Below, piece by piece: positions 5,614 to 9,383 of a DNA stretch of 9,383 nt. Position 1 is the stretch's first letter; every line of letters begins with the position of its first letter. The position numbers were made by a program, and so were the translations under genes. Origin of the DNA: an uncultured Gammaproteobacteria bacterium (lineage in GTDB: Bacteria; Pseudomonadota; Gammaproteobacteria; CAJQNE01); contig CAJQNE010000142.1 of NCBI GenBank assembly GCA_905479545.1, positions 1-9,383 of the forward strand. The letters run 5' to 3'. The notes beneath the pieces are model-generated. The model ran no database searches, was not told the DNA's origin, and saw only the letters and a list, made by a program, of their open reading frames with translations.

Positions 5614-8600
5614 CTAAGCCTCAAACTCAACAATCAAATCCTTAGCATCAATCTGGCTACCACTCGGCACATGCACTGCTTTCACTGTCGCGTCACGCTC
5701 AGCATGAATGCCGGTTTCCATCTTCATCGCTTCTATAGTCAGCAGCAAATCGCCGGTTTTAACTTTCTGCCCCGGCGTAACCAATAAGCTGGTTAAAACT
5801 CCCGGCATGGGTGCGCCAATGTGGGCGGGGTTACCTTCTTCAGCTTTTGCGTAGCGGGCGCTGGTGGCTGCGGCTTTGCGGTCGGTTACCCGAATGGAGC
5901 GGGGCTGGCCATTAAGCTCGAAGAAAACTTTTGCTTCACCAGCTTCATTGGTTTCACCAATGGCCAACAAGCGTACTTCCAGCGTCTTGCCGGGATCAAT
6001 TTCAACTGATATTTGTTCGCCGGATTCCATGCCGTAAAAGAACGTGCGGGTAGGTAGCGTGCGAACCGGGCCATAAAGCCGGTGGCGGCCCATGTAGTCG
6101 AGAAATACTTTCGGATACATCAGGTAGCCGTTTAAGTCCTCGCCATCAACTTCAAAACCTTCTAGCTGCTTGGAAAGGTCGGCGCGGGTTTTTTCTAAGT
6201 CGACAGGCTCCATATGAGCGCCTGGGCGACTGGTGCTTGGTTCTTCATCTTTCAGCACCTTGGCCTGAAATGCAGGGGGGAAGCCACCGGGCGGTTGGCC
6301 GAGATTGCCACGCATCATATCGACTACTGAATCAGGGAAAGCAACATCGGTGTCGGGGGCTTCAACCTGGCTGCGGGTCAGTCCTTGGCTCACCATCATG
6401 AGTGCCATGTCGCCAACCACCTTGGATGACGGCGTCACTTTAACGATGTCGCCAAACATTTGGTTTACATCGGCATAGGTCTGCGCGACCTCGTGCCAGC
6501 GCTCTTCAAGCCCTAGCGAACGAGCCTGAGCTTTGAGGTTGGTGAACTGACCGCCTGGCATTTCGTGTAGATACACTTCCGATGCGGGGGCGCGGATACC
6601 ACTTTCAAAAGCGCTGTATTGATCACGCACACCTTCCCAGTAGTTCGATATCTCGCGTATTGCCGGTAAATCCAGTCCGGTGTCGCGATCAGTATTTTTC
6701 AGTGCGGCAACAATGGAGCCCAGGCAGGGCTGTGAGGTGCCGCCAGAAAAGGCGTCCATCGCTGCGTCGGCAGCGTCTACGCCAGCGGCGGCGGCTGCCA
6801 GAATCGTTGCTGCAGCGATGCCGGAAGTATCGTGGGTGTGGAAATGAATCGGCAGGCCGACTTCTTCTTTCAGCGCTTTAATCAGCACCGTGGCTGCTGC
6901 GGGTTTGAGTAGCCCCGCCATATCTTTAAGGCCCAGAACGTGGGCACCTGCGGCTTGCAGTTCTTTACCCATGTTGACGTAATATTTCAGATCATATTTT
7001 GAACGGCTGGGGTCGAGAATGTCGCCGGTGTAGCAGATGGTGCCTTCGCAGAGCTTGCCGCTTTCCAGTACAGCGTCCATCGCGACGCGCATGTTTTCAA
7101 CCCAGTTGAGGCTGTCAAAAACCCGGAATACATCCACGCCGCTTTCGGCCGCTTGATGTACAAAAGACTGCACTACGTTATCCGGGTAGTTGGTGTAACC
7201 AACGCCGTTGGAAGCCCGCAACAACATCTGCGTCATTACGTTAGGAATTTTTGCCCGCAGGTCACGCAACCGCTGCCAAGGGCATTCTTGTAAAAAGCGG
7301 TAGGCGACATCGAAGGTCGCGCCGCCCCAGCATTCCATCGAAAACAGTTGTGGCAGGTTATGCGCATAAGCATCGGCGACATTAATCATGTCGTGCGAAC
7401 GCATTCTTGTTGCCAGCAGCGACTGATGACCGTCGCGCATGGTGGTGTCGGTTAGTAGTAGCTGTGGTTGCGCTTGCATCCAATCGGCTACTGCCTGAGG
7501 GCCTTTTTCTTCAAGTAAATTTCGTGTGCCGTAAGCGGGTGTTTCGACGTTATTTGTCGGTACTTTAGGCGCTGCTAAGTTACTCGCTGGCTCAGGGCGG
7601 CCAGCCGTTTCAGGGTGGCCATTAACGCTAATATCCGCAATATAAGTCAGTATTTTTGTCGCCCGGTCGCGGCGCTTCTTAAATTCGAATAGCTCGGGCG
7701 TTACGTCAATAAACTTGGTGGTGTAAGTGTTGTCGAGAAAAGTAGGGTGCTGTAACAGATTCTCAACAAAAGCAATGTTGGTAGAGACACCGCGAATCCG
7801 AAACTCGCGTAGGGCTCTATCCATTCTAGCGATGTTGGCTTGTTCTGTTGGCGCCCAGGCGGTGACTTTCTCTAGCAGCGAGTCGTAATAGCGGGTAATC
7901 ACTGCACCGGCGTAAGCCGTGCCACCGTCAAGACGAATTCCCATTCCGGTCGCGGCGCGATAGGCCGTTATTCGACCGTAATCGGGAATGAATTTGTTCT
8001 GTGGGTCTTCAGTGGTGATACGGCACTGCATTGCGTGGCCGTTGAGTTGTACATCCTGCTGGCTGGCAGCGCCGGTGGCTTGAGCCAGCGTCGCGCCTTC
8101 GGTAATGCGAATTTGAGCACTAACAATATCTATGCCGGTAATGGCTTCGGTAACCGTGTGCTCTACCTGAACGCGGGGGTTCACTTCAATGAAGAAGAAC
8201 TCGTCGGTGTCCATGTCCATTAAGAACTCAACCGTGCCCGCACATTCGTAGCCAACGTACGCGCAAACTTTCATGCCGAGTTGGCAGATTTCGTCGCGTT
8301 GTTCCTGGGTGAGATACGGCGCTGGCGCCCGTTCTACCACTTTCTGATTACGGCGTTGCACGGAGCAGTCGCGTTCCCATAAGTGGTAAATCTGGCCGTG
8401 GCTATCGCCTAAAATTTGCACCTCAACGTGCCGGGCACGCTGCACTAAGCGTTCAACATAGCCTTCACCGTTACCAAACGCTGCTTCGGCTTCGCGGCGA
8501 CCTTCGAGCACTTTTTCTTCCAGCTCATCGGCATTCATAATGGCCCGCATACCGCGGCCGCCGCCGCCCCAGCTGGCTTTGAGCATCAGCGGGTAGCCTA

Positions 8601-9060
8601 CTTCTGCAGCTTGGCGCTGAACCTCGGCCATATCGTCGGTGAGAATACCGCTGGCGGGTACAACCGGTACTCCGGCAGCAATAGCTACCTGACGGGCAGA
8701 GGCTTTGTCGCCGAGCTCCCGCATGGTTTTAGCCTTCGGGCCAATAAAGGCGATGCCGGCTGCGTCACAGGCGTCAACGAAGTTCGGGTTTTCGGAGAGT
8801 AAGCCGTAGCCGGGGTGAATGGCGTCAGCGCCGGACTGGACTGCAACGCGGATGATTTCTTCGATGCTCAGGTAAGCCGCTACTGGCCCCATGCCCTCGC
8901 CAATGCGATAGGCCTGATCGGCTTTAAACCGGTGCAGTCCGAGCTTATCTTCTTCGGCATACACCGCTACGGTCTTTTTACCGAGTTCGTTGGCGGCTCG
9001 CATAATGCGGATGGCGATTTCGCCACGGTTTGCGATCAGAATTTTTTTAAATTCAGCCAT
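5614..9060 (-). CDS. pyc: Pyruvate carboxylase, single-chain
   Basis: A full-length 1148-residue biotin enzyme that carboxylates pyruvate to oxaloacetate with ATP and bicarbonate, in the cytoplasm, to refill the TCA cycle and feed gluconeogenesis. Domains in order: biotin carboxylase, residues 4-455 (KILIANRGEIAIRI; ATP-grasp glycine loop KASWGGGGRGMR at 161-172; VEVNPR-like FIEVNPRVQVEHTVTE ~290-305); carboxyltransferase ~530-1000, with metal ligands in TTMRDGHQS (Asp543), LGLKDMAG (Lys712, carbamylated in the family) and HFHTHD (His741, His743); biotinyl domain ~1080-1146, with EAMKMET and biotin-lysine Lys1113. This order and length separate it from two-subunit PycA/PycB and from acetyl- or propionyl-CoA carboxylases. 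The ATG at 9060 starts at the conserved N terminus behind a weak GAGA site. It is apparently monocistronic, with a terminator after the stop. All key residues seen are intact. Confidence 0.97.
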   Translation of the reverse strand: MAEFKKILIANRGEIAIRIMRAANELGKKTVAVYAEEDKLGLHRFKADQAYRIGEGMGPVAAYLSIEEIIRVAVQSGADAIHPGYGLLSENPNFVDACDAAGIAFIGPKAKTMRELGDKASARQVAIAAGVPVVPASGILTDDMAEVQRQAAEVGYPLMLKASWGGGGRGMRAIMNADELEEKVLEGRREAEAAFGNGEGYVERLVQRARHVEVQILGDSHGQIYHLWERDCSVQRRNQKVVERAPAPYLTQEQRDEICQLGMKVCAYVGYECAGTVEFLMDMDTDEFFFIEVNPRVQVEHTVTEAITGIDIVSAQIRITEGATLAQATGAASQQDVQLNGHAMQCRITTEDPQNKFIPDYGRITAYRAATGMGIRLDGGTAYAGAVITRYYDSLLEKVTAWAPTEQANIARMDRALREFRIRGVSTNIAFVENLLQHPTFLDNTYTTKFIDVTPELFEFKKRRDRATKILTYIADISVNGHPETAGRPEPASNLAAPKVPTNNVETPAYGTRNLLEEKGPQAVADWMQAQPQLLLTDTTMRDGHQSLLATRMRSHDMINVADAYAHNLPQLFSMECWGGATFDVAYRFLQECPWQRLRDLRAKIPNVMTQMLLRASNGVGYTNYPDNVVQSFVHQAAESGVDVFRVFDSLNWVENMRVAMDAVLESGKLCEGTICYTGDILDPSRSKYDLKYYVNMGKELQAAGAHVLGLKDMAGLLKPAAATVLIKALKEEVGLPIHFHTHDTSGIAAATILAAAAAGVDAADAAMDAFSGGTSQPCLGSIVAALKNTDRDTGLDLPAIREISNYWEGVRDQYSAFESGIRAPASEVYLHEMPGGQFTNLKAQARSLGLEERWHEVAQTYADVNQMFGDIVKVTPSSKVVGDMALMMVSQGLTRSQVEAPDTDVAFPDSVVDMMRGNLGQPPGGFPPAFQAKVLKDEEPSTSRPGAHMEPVDLEKTRADLSKQLEGFEVDGEDLNGYLMYPKVFLDYMGRHRLYGPVRTLPTRTFFYGMESGEQISVEIDPGKTLEVRLLAIGETNEAGEAKVFFELNGQPRSIRVTDRKAAATSARYAKAEEGNPAHIGAPMPGVLTSLLVTPGQKVKTGDLLLTIEAMKMETGIHAERDATVKAVHVPSGSQIDAKDLIVEFEA

Positions 9061-9383
9061 TATTCAGTTCTCATCCGATTTTGGTTGGTGCAGGTCGCGG
9101 CTATTTAGCATTGCCGCGCGATAGTGGTGCGAGGCAAGCGAGAAACGATGTGTTTTCCGCCACGGCCTTTAGCTATGCACCATTGCAATAGTTATTCCAA
9201 GGCAACCATAGTAGCGCTAAGTGATTCAGCATTCGATATTGCATTTGCTGTTGTAATCTATTTGCTTCGAAGGCGTTGCGCATTCTGGTTTGAGAAAATT
9301 CAGTCGCATCAGCTACCTATAAATATGGTTTGTATGGAGTAGAGCTGTTGGGTACCGCACAAGGTCGCGACTTTAATAGCGAG
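9061..9383. other. Upstream region of pyc, no supported gene
   Basis: These 323 bases hold no credible coding region: the only sizeable frame, from a GTG at 9124, has no ribosome-binding site or recognisable protein. The region should contain the pyc promoter on the minus strand, but I find no clear sigma-70 pair. CGCGGC (9096-9101) and GCCGCG (9113-9118) form a 6-bp all-GC hairpin in the probable 5' leader, ending about 35 bases before the pyc ATG. Confidence 0.5.

Noticed and set aside
5614..9060. Short plus-strand frames opposite pyc (for example 5821-6009, 6582-6881, 8611-8802)
   Set aside because: They are all antisense to conserved pyruvate carboxylase domains and show no independent features.
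9124..9342. 72-codon frame starting with GTG upstream of pyc
   Set aside because: It has no ribosome-binding site, no recognisable domain and an irregular composition. It lies where the pyc promoter should be.

Overview
The window looks like a chromosomal segment of an aerobic, probably marine gammaproteobacterium that degrades hydrocarbons, steroids or lipids. This rests on inference: a fatty-acid type thiolase, a Baeyer-Villiger-type monooxygenase, two AraC regulators with the long N-terminal domain common in such bacteria, and a single-chain pyruvate carboxylase. Cellvibrionales/Spongiibacteraceae-like bacteria are a reasonable guess, but the sequence alone cannot fix the taxon.

Layout: (1) 1-353, minus strand, the N-terminal third of a thiolase that runs off the left edge. 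(2) 529-1536, plus strand, AraC-type regulator 1, divergent from the thiolase. (3) 1590-2092, minus strand, a BrnT/BrnA-type toxin-antitoxin operon with a 4-base ATGA overlap. (4) 2119-2402, a 284-bp nested palindromic element just upstream of brnT. Near-perfect 32-bp outer inverted repeats enclose two long hairpins whose inner cores are related to each other. (5) 2480-3952, minus strand, an FAD/NADPH monooxygenase with the full Baeyer-Villiger fingerprint. (6) 4143-5174, plus strand, AraC-type regulator 2, divergent from the monooxygenase. The shared 190-bp spacer holds TGGC half-sites about 21 bp apart. (7) 5175-5613, no gene; it holds a weak terminator, a common intergenic repeat, a hairpin-rich patch and a terminator for the next gene. 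(8) 5614-9060, minus strand, full-length pyruvate carboxylase. (9) 9061-9383, upstream region of the carboxylase with no supported gene.

How the parts may work together: each catabolic gene at the left (thiolase, monooxygenase) sits head to head with an AraC regulator, the usual arrangement for locally controlled, substrate-induced genes. Pyruvate carboxylase replenishes oxaloacetate and is a housekeeping or anaplerotic neighbour. The BrnTA pair plus the palindromic element form an accessory island between AraC 1 and the monooxygenase. The outer tip of the element appears to supply the -35 box of the brnTA promoter. The element is the least explained and most interesting part of the window.
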